Assembly: GCF_000813745.1 (NCBI RefSeq)
Contig: NZ_JWLC01000030.1
Span: 1 to 64,000, forward strand
From: Leisingera sp. ANG-M1
GTDB lineage: Bacteria; Pseudomonadota; Alphaproteobacteria; Rhodobacterales; Rhodobacteraceae
DNA length: 64,000 nt
Direction of reading: 5' to 3'
Shown: one piece after another, positions 9,687 to 19,448 of the stretch
Layout of the letters: each line of letters starts with the position of its first letter
Numbering within the stretch: position 1 is the stretch's first letter
The notes under the pieces: generated by a model
Database searches by the model: none
What the model was told of the DNA's origin: nothing
Seen by the model: the letters and a program-made list of their open reading frames with translations, nothing else
Translations under genes and position numbers: made by a program

Positions 9687-10841
9687 ATGGCGGGCAATAG
9701 CGGTGGCCCATGGGGGGGCGGTGGCTCCTCTGGCGGCGGAGGCAACCGGGGCAATAATGGCGGCGGCAACAATGGCGGCGGCGGCCGCAAGCCGGACGAC
9801 AACCAGATCCCCGAGATTGATGAACTGGTGAAGAAAGGCCAGGAGCAGCTGCGCGTCCTGATGGGCGGGCGCGGCGGTTCCGGCGGCGGCCGCGGCGGGC
9901 GCGGCGGCGGAGGCGGCGGCGCGCCGCTGTTCACCAAGGGCACTTTGGCGCTGGGCGCTGTTGCAGCCGCGGTGCTGTGGGGCTTTTCCAGCTTCTACAC
10001 CGTCAAGCCGGAAGAACAGTCGGTAGAGCTGTTCCTGGGTGAGTATCTGGAGACCGGCCAGCCGGGCCTGAACTTTGCCCCCTGGCCGCTGGTTACCTAT
10101 GAAGTGATCCCGGTCCGCGTGGAGCAGACCGAAAACATCGGCGCCGGTTCGCGCGGCGGCGATGCAGGCCTGATGCTGACCGGCGATGAGAACATCATCG
10201 ACGTGGATTTCCAGGTGGTCTGGAATATCTCGGACCCGGCGAAATACCTGTTCAACCTGGCTGACCCGCGCACCACCATCAACGCGGTGTCGGAATCGGC
10301 GATGCGCGAGATTATCGCGCAATCCGAGCTGGCGCCGATCCTGAACCGCGACCGCGGTGCGATCACTGCCCGTCTGGAAGAACTGATTCAGACCACGCTC
10401 GACAGCTACAACAGCGGCGTGAACATCATCCGGGTGAACTTTGACGGTGCCGACCCGCCGGAGCCGGTGAAAGATGCCTTCCGCGAAGTGCAGTCGGCGG
10501 GCCAGGAGCGCGACCGTCTGGAGAAACAGGCTGATGCCTATGCCAACCGCAAGCTGGCTGGCGCCCGCGGCCAGGCCGCGCAGACGCTGGAAGAGGCCGA
10601 GGCCTACCGCGCACAGGTGGTGAACGAAGCGCAGGGTGAGGCAAGCCGCTTTACCGCCGTTCTGGAGGAATACCAGAAAGCGCCGGAAGTGACCCGCAAG
10701 CGCCTGTACCTGGAAACCATGGAAGAGGTTCTTGGCCGCGTGGACAAGATCATCCTGGATGAAACCGGCGGCGGCAACGGCCAGGGCGTCGTGCCCTATC
10801 TGCCGCTCAACGAGCTGCGCAAACCGCAGGGGGGCAACTGA
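9687..10841 (+). CDS. hflK: FtsH protease modulator HflK
   Basis: Inner-membrane SPFH/band-7 protein that with HflC forms the cage around FtsH, restraining its proteolysis. 384 residues: a Gly/Asn/Arg-rich N-terminal tail (about 1-85), one membrane anchor (ALGAVAAAVLWGFSSFYTV), the SPFH domain with a PEEQSVELFLGEY opening, then a coiled-coil segment rich in Ala/Glu/Arg. The ATG at 9687 follows AGGAG at a good distance; an ATG at 9636 only adds an atypical leader. Its stop overlaps the hflC ATG by one base (TGATG). Confidence 0.96.
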   Translation: MAGNSGGPWGGGGSSGGGGNRGNNGGGNNGGGGRKPDDNQIPEIDELVKKGQEQLRVLMGGRGGSGGGRGGRGGGGGGAPLFTKGTLALGAVAAAVLWGFSSFYTVKPEEQSVELFLGEYLETGQPGLNFAPWPLVTYEVIPVRVEQTENIGAGSRGGDAGLMLTGDENIIDVDFQVVWNISDPAKYLFNLADPRTTINAVSESAMREIIAQSELAPILNRDRGAITARLEELIQTTLDSYNSGVNIIRVNFDGADPPEPVKDAFREVQSAGQERDRLEKQADAYANRKLAGARGQAAQTLEEAEAYRAQVVNEAQGEASRFTAVLEEYQKAPEVTRKRLYLETMEEVLGRVDKIILDETGGGNGQGVVPYLPLNELRKPQGGN

Positions 10842-11722
10842 TGCGGAAAACGACTCTTCTTCTGCCGCTTCTGGTGGTTCTGGTCATCGCGCTGCTGTCC
10901 TCGATCTTTATCGTGGACGAGCGCCAGAAGGCGCTGGTGCTGCGCTTTGGCCGGGTGGTTGATGTGCAGGAAACCCCGGGCCTGGCGTTCAAGCTGCCGG
11001 TGGTGGACAACGTGGTGCGCTATGACGACCGCATCCTCAGTGTTGAGGTCGGCCCGCTGGAGGTCACCCCTCTGGATGACCGCCGCCTGATCGTGGATGC
11101 CTTTGCACGCTACCGGATCTCTGACGTGGAAACTTTCCGTCAGGCAGTCGGCGGCGGCGGTATCGGCGGTGCCGAGCTGCGTCTGGACAAGATCATGCGG
11201 GCGCAGACCCGTGAGGTTCTGGGTTCGGTGTCCTCTAACGACATCCTGTCGTCGGACCGTTTTGCGCTGATGCTGCGTATCCGCAATGGCGCGATTGCCC
11301 AGGCCCGCCAGCTGGGTCTTGAGGTGATCGACGTGCGCCTGAAGCGCACCGACTTGCCGCAGGCCAACCTGGAAGCCACCTTTGCCCGGATGCGCGCCGA
11401 GCGTGAGCGGGAAGCGGCGGACGAGATCGCCCGCGGTGAAGAGGCGGCGCAGCGCGTGCGTGCCCAGGCAGACCGGACCGAGGTCGAGCTGGTCTCCGAG
11501 GCAGAGCGCGAAGCCGAGGTGATCCGCGGTGAAGCCGACGCCGAGCGTAACGCGATCTTTGCTTCGGCCTATGGCCGCGACGCGGAGTTCTTCGAGTTCT
11601 ACCGCTCGCTGAACGCCTATGCGAATTCGCTCTTGGCCGGAAATTCCTCGCTGGTGCTGTCGCCGGACAACGAGTTCTTCAACTACCTGAAGTCCTCGGA
11701 CGGCAAGGCGGTCACGCAGTAA
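10841..11722 (+). CDS. hflC: FtsH protease modulator HflC
   Basis: Partner of HflK. 293 residues: N-terminal membrane anchor (TTLLLPLLVVLVIALLSSIF), SPFH domain starting with VDERQKALVLRFGRV, and an AEREREAADEI/EVIRGEADAERN coiled coil at about 185-235, ending in SLVLSPDNEFFNYL. One-base TGATG overlap with hflK and TAATG overlap with the next small gene indicate a tightly coupled operon. Confidence 0.96.
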   Translation: MRKTTLLLPLLVVLVIALLSSIFIVDERQKALVLRFGRVVDVQETPGLAFKLPVVDNVVRYDDRILSVEVGPLEVTPLDDRRLIVDAFARYRISDVETFRQAVGGGGIGGAELRLDKIMRAQTREVLGSVSSNDILSSDRFALMLRIRNGAIAQARQLGLEVIDVRLKRTDLPQANLEATFARMRAEREREAADEIARGEEAAQRVRAQADRTEVELVSEAEREAEVIRGEADAERNAIFASAYGRDAEFFEFYRSLNAYANSLLAGNSSLVLSPDNEFFNYLKSSDGKAVTQ

Positions 11723-11916
11723 TGGGGTTCATCCTCCTGGCCCTCGGGCTGGTACTGATTGCAGAGGGGCTGGTGTACGCACTGGCCCCTTCGCTTGTGG
11801 AGCGGCTGCTGGAAATCCTGCGCACGCTAACCGAGGCTGAGCGCCGCAATGCCGGGCTGGCGGCGCTGGCGCTGGGGCTGATCCTGGTCTGGCTGGCCTT
11901 CCGGTTCGGGATTTGA
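11722..11916 (+). CDS. DUF2065 (YjeT-type) small inner-membrane protein
   Basis: 64 residues with two hydrophobic helices (about 2-18 and 46-62) separated by a short charged hinge, as in DUF2065 proteins, which are regularly encoded next to hflKC. It overlaps the hflC stop by one base (TAATG). Function is unknown; the location suggests an accessory part of the HflKC/FtsH assembly, which is inference. Confidence 0.85.
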   Translation: MGFILLALGLVLIAEGLVYALAPSLVERLLEILRTLTEAERRNAGLAALALGLILVWLAFRFGI

Positions 11917-12170
11917 GGCGCGCTTTTCCCCGTAGATTTTCAGCGAAAACGTAATCGTTCCCTGCTAGGATGCCCCCAGCAGGGAGCGCGCCTGCCGCTG
12001 TGCAAATGAAACCGGGTCACAGGGGCTTTATTCCTTGCAACATTTGTTGCGGCACGGGCGGAAGTTCCTACATTGGATTCAACAAGACTCCTTCCGGCAT
12101 TACCGGCCTCAGCGCCCGCCCGGGCGGAGGAGAAAATTAGAAGAATGAAAAGATGACAAGGAGTAGTTCC

Positions 12171-13664
12171 GTGCAGCCACAGGCAATTGCAATTTCCCGC
12201 CAGGCAAGCGGCAGCAGCGCGATGATGCGCCTGATGTGGCTTGCGGTGCTGAGCATGGCGGTTCTGCTGGTGCAGGCGGTCTCTGCGACGGCGCGGCCCG
12301 AGAGCCTGGCGCCGCTCGCCGAAGAGGTGAGCCCCTCGGTGGTCAACATCACCACCACCACCGTGGTGGAGGGGCGCACCGGCCCGCAGGGCATCGTCCC
12401 GGAGGGCTCGCCGTTCGAGGATTTCTTCCGCGAATTTCAGGACCGCAACAATGGCAACGGCGACCGGCCGCGCCGGTCTTCGGCGCTGGGCTCGGGTTTT
12501 GTGATCTCCGAGGATGGCTATATCGTCACCAACAACCATGTGATCGAAGGCGCCGATGAGATCGAGATCGAGTTCTTCCCCGGTGAAGGCCAGCCCAAGG
12601 AGCTGCTGCCCGCCAAGGTGATCGGCACCGATCCCAACACCGATATTGCGCTGTTGAAGGTCGAGGCGCCGATGCCGCTGAAGTTCGTGAAATTCGGCGA
12701 CAGCGACACCGCCCGTGTCGGGGACTGGGTGGTGGCGATGGGCAACCCGCTGGGACAGGGGTTTTCGGTCTCGGCCGGCATCGTGTCGGCCCGCAACCGC
12801 GAGCTTTCGGGCTCTTATGACGACTACATCCAGACCGATGCGGCGATCAACCGGGGCAACTCGGGCGGGCCGCTGTTCAACATGGACGGCGATGTGGTCG
12901 GGGTGAACACTGCGATTCTGTCGCCCAATGGCGGTTCGATCGGCATCGGTTTCTCGATGGCCTCCAATGTGGTGGTCAAAGTGGTCGATCAGCTGAAGGA
13001 ATTCGGCGAGACCCGGCGCGGCTGGCTGGGTGTGAAGATCCAGGATGTGGATGCGGATCTGGCCGAGGCGATCGGTCTTGAGAAAGCCCGCGGCGCGCTG
13101 GTCACCGATGTGCCTGAGGGCCCTGCCAAAGAAGCGGGCGTGCTGGCCGGCGATGTGATTGTCAGCTTTGACGGGGTCGACGTGAAGGACACCCGCGCTC
13201 TGGTGCGCCAAGTCGGCAATGCCGATGTCGGCAAGACGGTGCGGCTGGTGGTCTATCGCGAAGGCAAGACCGAGACCCTGCGGGTGACTCTGGGCCGCCG
13301 CGAGGATGCGGAACGTGTCGCCTCCGGTCCGGAGAGCAGCGAAGGCGGTCAGCCGGATGTTTCCGAAAAAGAGCTGCTGGGGTTGTCGGTTGGCGTCCTG
13401 AACGACCAGCTGCGCGGCGAGCTGAACGTGGCCGAAGGGATCGAGGGGCTGGCAATCCTGTCCGTCGACGAAACCTCGGAAGCCTGGGAGAAGGGGCTGC
13501 GCGCCGGGGATGTGATCACCGAGGCGGGGCAGCAGAAGGTTTCCTCCATCAGCGAGCTGGAGGCCCGGGTGTCGGAAGCCAAGGAGGCGGGCCGCAAGTC
13601 CTTGCTGCTGCTGGTGCGCCGCGGCGGTGAGCCGCGTTTTGTGGCGCTGAACCTGAGCGAATAA
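12171..13664 (+). CDS. degP: Do-family periplasmic serine endoprotease (DegP/MucD type)
   Basis: Periplasmic protease/chaperone. An N-terminal hydrophobic signal (LMWLAVLSMAVLLVQAVSATA) precedes the trypsin-like domain: His in NNHVIEGADE, Asp in NTDIALLKVE, Ser in NRGNSGGPLF. Two PDZ domains follow (about residues 270-370 and 395-490). The GTG at 12171 is chosen because AAGGAG lies 8 bases upstream; an in-frame ATG at 12153 would place that Shine-Dalgarno inside the gene, and ATGs at 12222/12225 would give a shorter signal peptide. It follows hflKC-DUF2065 after a ~250-bp gap, so it probably has its own promoter, and ends at a strong terminator. Confidence 0.93.
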   Translation: MQPQAIAISRQASGSSAMMRLMWLAVLSMAVLLVQAVSATARPESLAPLAEEVSPSVVNITTTTVVEGRTGPQGIVPEGSPFEDFFREFQDRNNGNGDRPRRSSALGSGFVISEDGYIVTNNHVIEGADEIEIEFFPGEGQPKELLPAKVIGTDPNTDIALLKVEAPMPLKFVKFGDSDTARVGDWVVAMGNPLGQGFSVSAGIVSARNRELSGSYDDYIQTDAAINRGNSGGPLFNMDGDVVGVNTAILSPNGGSIGIGFSMASNVVVKVVDQLKEFGETRRGWLGVKIQDVDADLAEAIGLEKARGALVTDVPEGPAKEAGVLAGDVIVSFDGVDVKDTRALVRQVGNADVGKTVRLVVYREGKTETLRVTLGRREDAERVASGPESSEGGQPDVSEKELLGLSVGVLNDQLRGELNVAEGIEGLAILSVDETSEAWEKGLRAGDVITEAGQQKVSSISELEARVSEAKEAGRKSLLLLVRRGGEPRFVALNLSE

Positions 13665-13693
13665 GCGGCGGCGACTATCGCTGCGCAAAACGG

Positions 13694-13721
13694 AAGGCCG
13701 GGTGTTTGCCCGGCCTTTTTT
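13694..13721 (+). terminator. Rho-independent terminator of the Do protease gene
   Basis: AAGGCCGGG and CCCGGCCTT form a perfect 9-bp stem with a TGTTTG loop, followed immediately by a T run, 30 bases after the stop codon. Confidence 0.93.
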
Positions 13722-14031
13722 CGTGGTCTTGAAGTCGTTGTGTGCCTGGCAGGGACCAAGGGTTTGCAACCCGCAGCGCGATTCTGGTGCGGCTGGCGGG
13801 GCACGGCCCGGAATGCTTGCAGAATTCGGGCACACCCGGCCGCAGCGGGCGGTGAGGCCGCAAAAGGGAAGAGCCATGTGCTGGCGGGCACATGGCTCTT
13901 GTTGGACAGGCGGCCGTTGGGATGGAACGGATAACGGCCGTCTATGCCGCGGTTATCGCCGGGATCCAGGCCGGCTTCTGTAACCCGGATTACAGAACGC
14001 GGATTTTCCTGCAGATTTCCGGGCCTGAAGA
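13722..14031. other. Gene-free interval between two convergent genes
   Basis: About 310 bases with no protein-like frame. Its only clear structure is a perfect 13-bp inverted repeat at 13869-13900. The rest is unstructured to my reading. Confidence 0.6.
13869..13900 (-). terminator. Perfect 13-bp inverted repeat, likely terminator for the Crp/Fnr gene
   Basis: AAGAGCCATGTGC and GCACATGGCTCTT are exact complements around a TGGCGG loop. On the minus strand the stem is followed by CCCTTTTG, so it can end transcripts from the leftward Crp/Fnr gene, whose stop lies about 130 bases upstream. Confidence 0.55.
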
Positions 14032-14700
14032 TCAGATGGAGTCGGGTTCTGCCAGTACCGCCAGCTCTTCGCGGTCCAGGATTTGCACGCCGCCGCGGCT
14101 GATGCTGACCAGGCCGCTGCGTTTCCAGGCGGCAAGGGTTTTGGAGACGGCTTCGCGGGTGGCGCCGACGAACTCGGCGAGCTCGGCCTGAGATAGGGCA
14201 ACGCGCCCGTCGCTGGCCTCGGGCGACAGGTACAGCAGCTTGCGCGCCAGCCGCACCGGCATCGGCAGGAACACCTGCTCGTTGAGCTGGGTGTTCATCC
14301 AGCGCATCCGCTGGCCCGCCAGCCGCAGAAGGTCGGCGGCAAGGTCGGGATGGCGGCGGATCTGCTCCAGCACATCGCCGCTGCGCAGGCGCAGCACCCG
14401 GCTGGGCTCGGCAGCGATGGCAGTTGCGGTGCGCTCGCCGGGGTCAAAGAGGGTGATCTCGCCGAACACCGCGCCGGGGCGCATCATGTCGAGCGACAGT
14501 TTGCGGCCCGAGGCTGAGAGCACCGAGAATTCCAATGCGCCTTCAGTAATGGCGTACAGCGCGTCGCCAGGGTCGCCCTGCTCGAACAGCACCTCGCCCT
14601 GTCGCAGGCGCACCTCGGTGGCCTGGCTTTCCAGCATCCGCCGCAACGGACCAGAAGCGCCGGAGAGAAAGCCGGTATCGGGCAGGCGGATTTTCAGCAT
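14032..14700 (-). CDS. Crp/Fnr-family transcriptional regulator
   Basis: 222 residues. An N-terminal cyclic-nucleotide-binding-like beta-barrel (about 15-130; LRQGEVLFEQGDPGDALYAI, then GAVFGEITLFDPGERTATA) precedes a Crp-type winged helix-turn-helix (LSQAELAEFVGATREAVSKT near residue 180). There is no N-terminal cysteine cluster of the FNR iron-sulfur type. The FGEI segment with a downstream Arg resembles the cAMP pocket but is not proof of nucleotide binding. The ATG at 14700 is used; upstream sequence in the same frame is low-quality. No target operon is obvious. Confidence 0.88.
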   Translation of the reverse strand: MLKIRLPDTGFLSGASGPLRRMLESQATEVRLRQGEVLFEQGDPGDALYAITEGALEFSVLSASGRKLSLDMMRPGAVFGEITLFDPGERTATAIAAEPSRVLRLRSGDVLEQIRRHPDLAADLLRLAGQRMRWMNTQLNEQVFLPMPVRLARKLLYLSPEASDGRVALSQAELAEFVGATREAVSKTLAAWKRSGLVSISRGGVQILDREELAVLAEPDSI

Positions 14701-14788
14701 GTGCAATTCTTTCGCGTCTGTGGCCCAGTCTGGCCGGACCTTAGCAGAGGGCTGAGCCGCGGGGAACCGGGCAGCTGAACCGTTTGGT

Positions 14789-15319
14789 TCAGCCGGCCAC
14801 GGCAACCAGCCCCAGCTTGCGGGCGGAGGCCAGCGACAGGGTGCCGCTGTCCAGCCCCTGCGGTGCCTGGTAGCGCTGCACGGCCTTGCGGGTGGCTTTG
14901 TCCATCTGCCCATGAATGGGACCGCGGTAGAGGCCCCGGGCCGCCAGCGCCCGCTGGATCGTGCGGATGAAATCCGGGGTCATCGAGGCCGGGCAGGGGA
15001 TTTCGAACCAATGGTCCTGGCGCGGCTGCACGATCTGCTGGCTGGTCTCGGTGCGGAAGGCTGCCGGGCGGACAACCTGGCCGCTGCTGTCCAGCTGCGC
15101 CGGTTCCGCAAGCACCTGGCTGGTGACGGTTTCAATCACCGCTGGTGTGGTGTGTTTGCTCCAGCAGCTGCCGGGCGGCGCGCCGGGCGGGGCATAGCGG
15201 CCCTCGCGCTGGACGCTGCTGCCGGGCTGCGGCTGGACACAGGCAGGCAGTGCCGCCAGGGCTGCCAGCAGCAGTGCGGGCGCAAAGCGCCGGCTGAGGG
15301 GGGATTTCGGTGGCTTCAT
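14789..15319 (-). CDS. Peptidoglycan-binding lipoprotein
   Basis: 176 residues. The N-terminal signal ends in a lipobox (LAALPAC, Cys at about 27), indicating an envelope lipoprotein. A peptidoglycan_binding_1-type helical domain occupies about residues 112-170 (TPDFIRTIQRALAARGLYRG, then KATRKAVQRYQAPQGL). The middle is a Pro/Gln-rich linker. It probably tethers to the cell wall; no catalytic domain is present. It lies between the Crp/Fnr gene and the DnaE2-type fragment, all on the same strand. Confidence 0.82.
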   Translation of the reverse strand: MKPPKSPLSRRFAPALLLAALAALPACVQPQPGSSVQREGRYAPPGAPPGSCWSKHTTPAVIETVTSQVLAEPAQLDSSGQVVRPAAFRTETSQQIVQPRQDHWFEIPCPASMTPDFIRTIQRALAARGLYRGPIHGQMDKATRKAVQRYQAPQGLDSGTLSLASARKLGLVAVAG

Positions 15320-15390
15320 GCCCGGTTGCCTCTGTCAGCGCCCCTGCGAGTGTTTCCTGCCGGTCCGGGCGCCGTTGCTTTGGCGGCAGC

Positions 15391-15816
15391 CTAGCCGAGT
15401 TCCGGGCCTGGCGCAAAGGCCGGATCGTGCTGGCGGCTTTGTTCTGCCAGCAGGAGATCAAGCATGGGGGAGATGTCCTCGACCGTCTCGGCGATCACAT
15501 GGGTGACGGAGTGGGAGCGCTGCAGCCGCCCGGTGACGCGCAGCAGCCGGCCCGAGATCACCGCGCGGCGGAAGGCCTCGTAGATTTTGCGCCAGACGAT
15601 CACGTTGACCACGCCGGTCTCGTCCTCCAGCGTGACGAAGATCACGCCCTTGGCGGTGCCCGGGCGCTGGCGCAGGATCACCAGCCCGGCGACGGTGATG
15701 CGGGCGTTCTCCGGCGGCTCCAGCAGCCGGGCGGCGGGCAGGCAGTGGGGCGGGCGCGGCCAGGGGCCGGGAGCATGCTGAGGAGTGCAGGGCGCGGCAG
15801 CGGCAGGGGCTGGCAT
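15391..15816 (-). CDS. Stand-alone DnaE2 (ImuC)-type C-terminal OB domain; gene remnant or small SOS protein
   Basis: About 141 residues from an ATG at 15816. From about residue 37 it reads like the C-terminal OB-fold of error-prone polymerase DnaE2: ITVAGLVILRQRPGTAKG, VIFVTLEDETGVVNVIVW, and a final VTGRLQRSHSVTHVIAETV. DnaE2 normally has about 1,000 residues; the polymerase, PHP and HhH parts are absent here, with a ferredoxin gene directly upstream. A canonical SOS box lies 38-52 bases before this ATG. An in-frame ATG at 15870 overlaps the SOS box and is less likely. The open, undamaged frame argues for recent truncation or retained use. Domain assignment is from recalled family sequence. 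Confidence 0.7.
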   Translation of the reverse strand: MPAPAAAAPCTPQHAPGPWPRPPHCLPAARLLEPPENARITVAGLVILRQRPGTAKGVIFVTLEDETGVVNVIVWRKIYEAFRRAVISGRLLRVTGRLQRSHSVTHVIAETVEDISPMLDLLLAEQSRQHDPAFAPGPELG

Positions 15817-15853
15817 GAGGAAAACGGCTCCGCGGATGAGAATTATCTGACGT

Positions 15854-16304
<451 letters not shown>

Positions 16305-16305
<1 letters not shown>

Positions 16306-17180
16306 TGCGGAACAGGGCGCTGCGCCGGCCCCTGCGTGTGGGGGCCGCCCGGGTCCGCAGCGCCGGGCTGGCGGGGTGCCTGTGGCTGGCGGCGCAGGCA
16401 GCGTCTGCGTGTGAAGCCAGCTACCCTGAGCGCGGCCTGCCGGGACGCAGTGCGGAGGCCGCCTTTGCCAACCGGACCGCAGGCGGCCGGCATGAGTTCT
16501 GGGCGCCGCGGAATGCGGAGCTCAGGATGTTCGCAGCCTATGCGGGCGCGACCGGCGAATATGGCCACGGTGTCCTGGGCGGGCTGAAGGATGCGAAAGC
16601 GCTGACAATCCATGTGTACCGGCCTGGCAGCAGCCGTATTACCTGCCCGGCCGAGGCCGCCCTGCCGCAGGGGCATGTGTTCGAGGATACCGCACCGCGC
16701 TTGGCGGACCTGGACGGGGATGGCCTGCCTGAGGTGATCGCGGTGCACAGCTCTGTAGCTGACGGCGCCAGGCTGGAGGTCTACAGCCGCCGCGCAGAGC
16801 TGCTTGCGGCAACACCGCCGATCGGCACCCGGAACCGCTGGCTGGCCCCCATCGGCGCGGCGGATCTGGACGGCGACGGGCATGTGGAGATCGCCTATAT
16901 CGACCGCCCGCATCTGGCTAAGACGCTGAGGATCTGGCGCTACAAGGATGGTGAACTGGCCGAGGTTGCCAGTAAGGCGGGGCTGACCAATCACCGGATC
17001 GGCGAGGAATTCATCACTTCCGGCATCCGCGATTGCGGCCAGGGGCCGGAGCTGATCACGGTCAGCGCCGGTTGGGACAGGGTTATCGCCTCCCGGCTGG
17101 AAGATGGCAGAATCAGCAGCCGCGATATTGGTCCGTTCCCGCCGGACAGAGGGCTGCAGGACAGCCTGGCCTGCAACTGA
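16305..17180 (+). CDS. Secreted FG-GAP/VCBS-repeat protein
   Basis: 291 residues with an N-terminal export signal (about 1-35, ending AAQAASA before the first Cys). Two calcium-loop FG-GAP motifs, LADLDGDGLPEVIAVHS near residue 138 and AADLDGDGHVEIAYID near residue 185, point to an integrin-alpha-like beta-propeller. Probably periplasmic or outer-surface; function unknown. Its ATG overlaps the ferredoxin stop by one base, an odd coupling of an exported protein to a cytoplasmic electron carrier. Confidence 0.8.
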
Positions 17181-17189
17181 GCGCTGTCC

Positions 17190-17211
17190 GCGCCGCGCGT
17201 CAGCGCGGCGC
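17190..17211 (+). terminator. Perfect 9-bp GC hairpin after the FG-GAP gene
   Basis: GCGCCGCGC and GCGCGGCGC pair around a GTCA loop ten bases after the stop. There is no T run, so termination is uncertain. Confidence 0.4.
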
Positions 17212-17420
17212 CAGGCCCAACTGAGAGGCCGCTCCGCAAGGCGTGGCTGGAACAGGCAGGAGCACCGCCGCAGCCCTGGCCGCAGCGCGGCGCCGGACGC
17301 GCGGTTTGCTGCGGACGTGCCCTGTGTTTCAGATTTATTCACCATCTTCAGCCTATTCTCCCCCGAACGGGCAGAACCGGGCGGCACTTTGCCTGGACCG
17401 GCTTTACAGGAGACAGGCGC

Positions 17421-19148
17421 GTGAGCTTTACCCCTTATGTATTCGGAACCGGGATCGCCGGATGGACTTTTCTGCAGCGGACCCAGGAAAAGCAGATGGA
17501 GGTTTTCGAACAATCCCCGGTGCTTGACCGGACGCTCCAGGACTTTACCCAGCGCATCACCAGCATCCAAACGCCGGATCAGCTGCTGGATGACTACAAC
17601 CTGCTGACTGTGACCCTTGGCGCTTTCGGTCTGGACGAGGACATCGGCAACCGGGCCTTCATCAAGAAAGTGCTCGAATCCGATGTGGATGATCCGCTGT
17701 CCTTTGTAAGCCGCCTGAATGACAGCAGGTACCAGGCGCTGGCTGAAACCTTCGGCTTTGGCAGCGACGATGGCCCCAAGCTTCCCAGTGCCCGGGCCGG
17801 CGACGAATTTGCGGGCATCGCCTCGCCGGATGAACTTCTGTCAAACGGCACGCTGCTGCGCAAGGCGCTCAGCAATGCCGGGCTGGAAGGGATGGAGAAT
17901 AACCAGTTCTTCCTGCAGAAGGTGCTGGAATCCGACCTGAACGATCCGGAATCCTTCGCCAACAAACTGTCGGACCCGCGCTTTGCGGATTTTTCCCGCC
18001 AGTTCAATTTCGGCGCCCCGCGGGAGTATGAGAACGACATCCAGGCCCTGGTCGGCGAGTTCAACAAACACACCGAGGGGCTGGCCAGCGCCGATGACCT
18101 CTTGGAGGATGAGACGCTTCTGCAGGCGGTCATTGACACGTTCGACTTGGAACGGACCAGCCCGGATTTCCTGCGGCGGGTGCTGAATTCGGATACCACC
18201 GATCCGGATTCCTTTGTCAATCAGCTGGAAGACACGCGCTATCTTGCCGTGTCAGAGGCGTTTGGCTTCGGCTGGCCGGACATCAACGGAATAACGGACC
18301 CGGAAGAGCTGCTGGGAAATTCCGCCCTGCTTGAGGCTTCGCTGGAGCAGTTCTCGCTTGGCAATCCGGGCGAGGATTACTTGCGGCAGGTTCTGGAATC
18401 GGATCTTTCCGACCCGGCATCTTTTGTGAACCAGGAAGAGAACCTGGCCTTCTATGATTTCGCCGAAGCGTTCCAGAACGAATGGCCCGCGCATGTCAGC
18501 AAGATGCAGGTCTTTTCCGATGAAATCACTCCCAGGCTGGACGAGCTGGAAAGCGCCACGGATCTCGTCCTGGATCTGAGCCTGTTCGAAGCTTCGCTGG
18601 ACATTTTCGGGCTTGGCCACCGCGACACGGAACTGGACGTCATGATCCGGACCCTGGATTCGGATCTGTCGTCCAGCATTTCCTATGCCAACCTGCACCG
18701 GGACAAAAGCATGCAGGCCATGGCCTATGCCTTTTCCTTCAACAAGGGCGAGACCGGGCGGGTGTACCCGGAGGGGTTCGCGGAAGAGCTGGCCGATCTT
18801 TACACCACCCGGCAGTTCGAGATCGAAATCGGGGAAACCGACCAGAACATGCGGCTGGCGCTGGCGTTTGAGCGGGAACTGCAAAGCGTTGCGGATTCGG
18901 GCGGCAGCGAGGACGCCCATTGGTACAACATCATCGGCTCACCGCCCCTGAAGACGGTTTTCGAAACGGCACTCAGCCTGCCGTCCGGCTTTGGCCAGCT
19001 GGATATTGAACGCCAGCTCAACGAGATGAAGGACCGCACTTTTGCAGCGTTTGGAACCACGCATCCGGCAGATCTTCTGGAACCGGAAATGCTGGATCAA
19101 TTCCGGCGCCGGTTCCTGATGCTGAGCGATCTGGCGGCTTTCCAGTAA
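17421..19148 (+). CDS. Multi-repeat DUF1217 protein
   Basis: 575 residues, GTG start at 17421 with AGGAG 9 bases upstream. The N-terminus (FVFGTGIAGW-like: YVFGTGIAGWTFLQRTQEKQ) is the usual DUF1217 opening. About five copies of a ~65-residue unit follow near residues 51, 135, 222, 293 and 378, each built on LL...L..FGL...F..KVLESD..DP.SF. A ~130-residue C-terminal domain lacks the repeat. DUF1217 proteins are often encoded in roseobacter and Rhodobacter flagellar clusters; no flagellar gene is seen here. No signal peptide or membrane helix is apparent. Function unknown. Confidence 0.78.
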   Translation: MSFTPYVFGTGIAGWTFLQRTQEKQMEVFEQSPVLDRTLQDFTQRITSIQTPDQLLDDYNLLTVTLGAFGLDEDIGNRAFIKKVLESDVDDPLSFVSRLNDSRYQALAETFGFGSDDGPKLPSARAGDEFAGIASPDELLSNGTLLRKALSNAGLEGMENNQFFLQKVLESDLNDPESFANKLSDPRFADFSRQFNFGAPREYENDIQALVGEFNKHTEGLASADDLLEDETLLQAVIDTFDLERTSPDFLRRVLNSDTTDPDSFVNQLEDTRYLAVSEAFGFGWPDINGITDPEELLGNSALLEASLEQFSLGNPGEDYLRQVLESDLSDPASFVNQEENLAFYDFAEAFQNEWPAHVSKMQVFSDEITPRLDELESATDLVLDLSLFEASLDIFGLGHRDTELDVMIRTLDSDLSSSISYANLHRDKSMQAMAYAFSFNKGETGRVYPEGFAEELADLYTTRQFEIEIGETDQNMRLALAFERELQSVADSGGSEDAHWYNIIGSPPLKTVFETALSLPSGFGQLDIERQLNEMKDRTFAAFGTTHPADLLEPEMLDQFRRRFLMLSDLAAFQ

Positions 19149-19448
19149 GCTCTGCACCGCAGGCTGAACACTTGCCGCCAAGCCGCTCCGCTGCCGGGTG
19201 AGGGCGGGTGGCTCCTTTTTAGCGGCCGGGGCCGGACTCTGGCTTCTTGCTAGGAATGCTGCTGGATATTGCTGCTGGCCTGGAGCGGGCCCGCAGCTGG
19301 ACAGTTGCGGCCGCCAAGGCAAGGCAGCTCTGCCCGGACGTTGTGATCTTTCGGGGCCGCCGGGCGCTTAGGCGCCCGGCTGTGCCCAACTGCAGCGGTC
19401 AATCTTCGATTGGCCGGCCGCAGGCGGGAGCGCCCCGCCCGCGGCTGC
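19149..19448. other. Gene-free interval between convergent genes, with one hairpin
   Basis: Three hundred bases without a credible frame. A perfect 9-bp hairpin, GCCGGGCGC with GCGCCCGGC and a TTAG loop, lies at 19359-19380 and may serve as a bidirectional end for the DUF1217 and purD transcripts, though no T run flanks it. Confidence 0.5.

Noticed and set aside
11940-13877. 645-codon minus-strand frame opposite the Do protease
   Set aside because: Antisense to a protease with an intact catalytic triad and two PDZ domains; no family features of its own.
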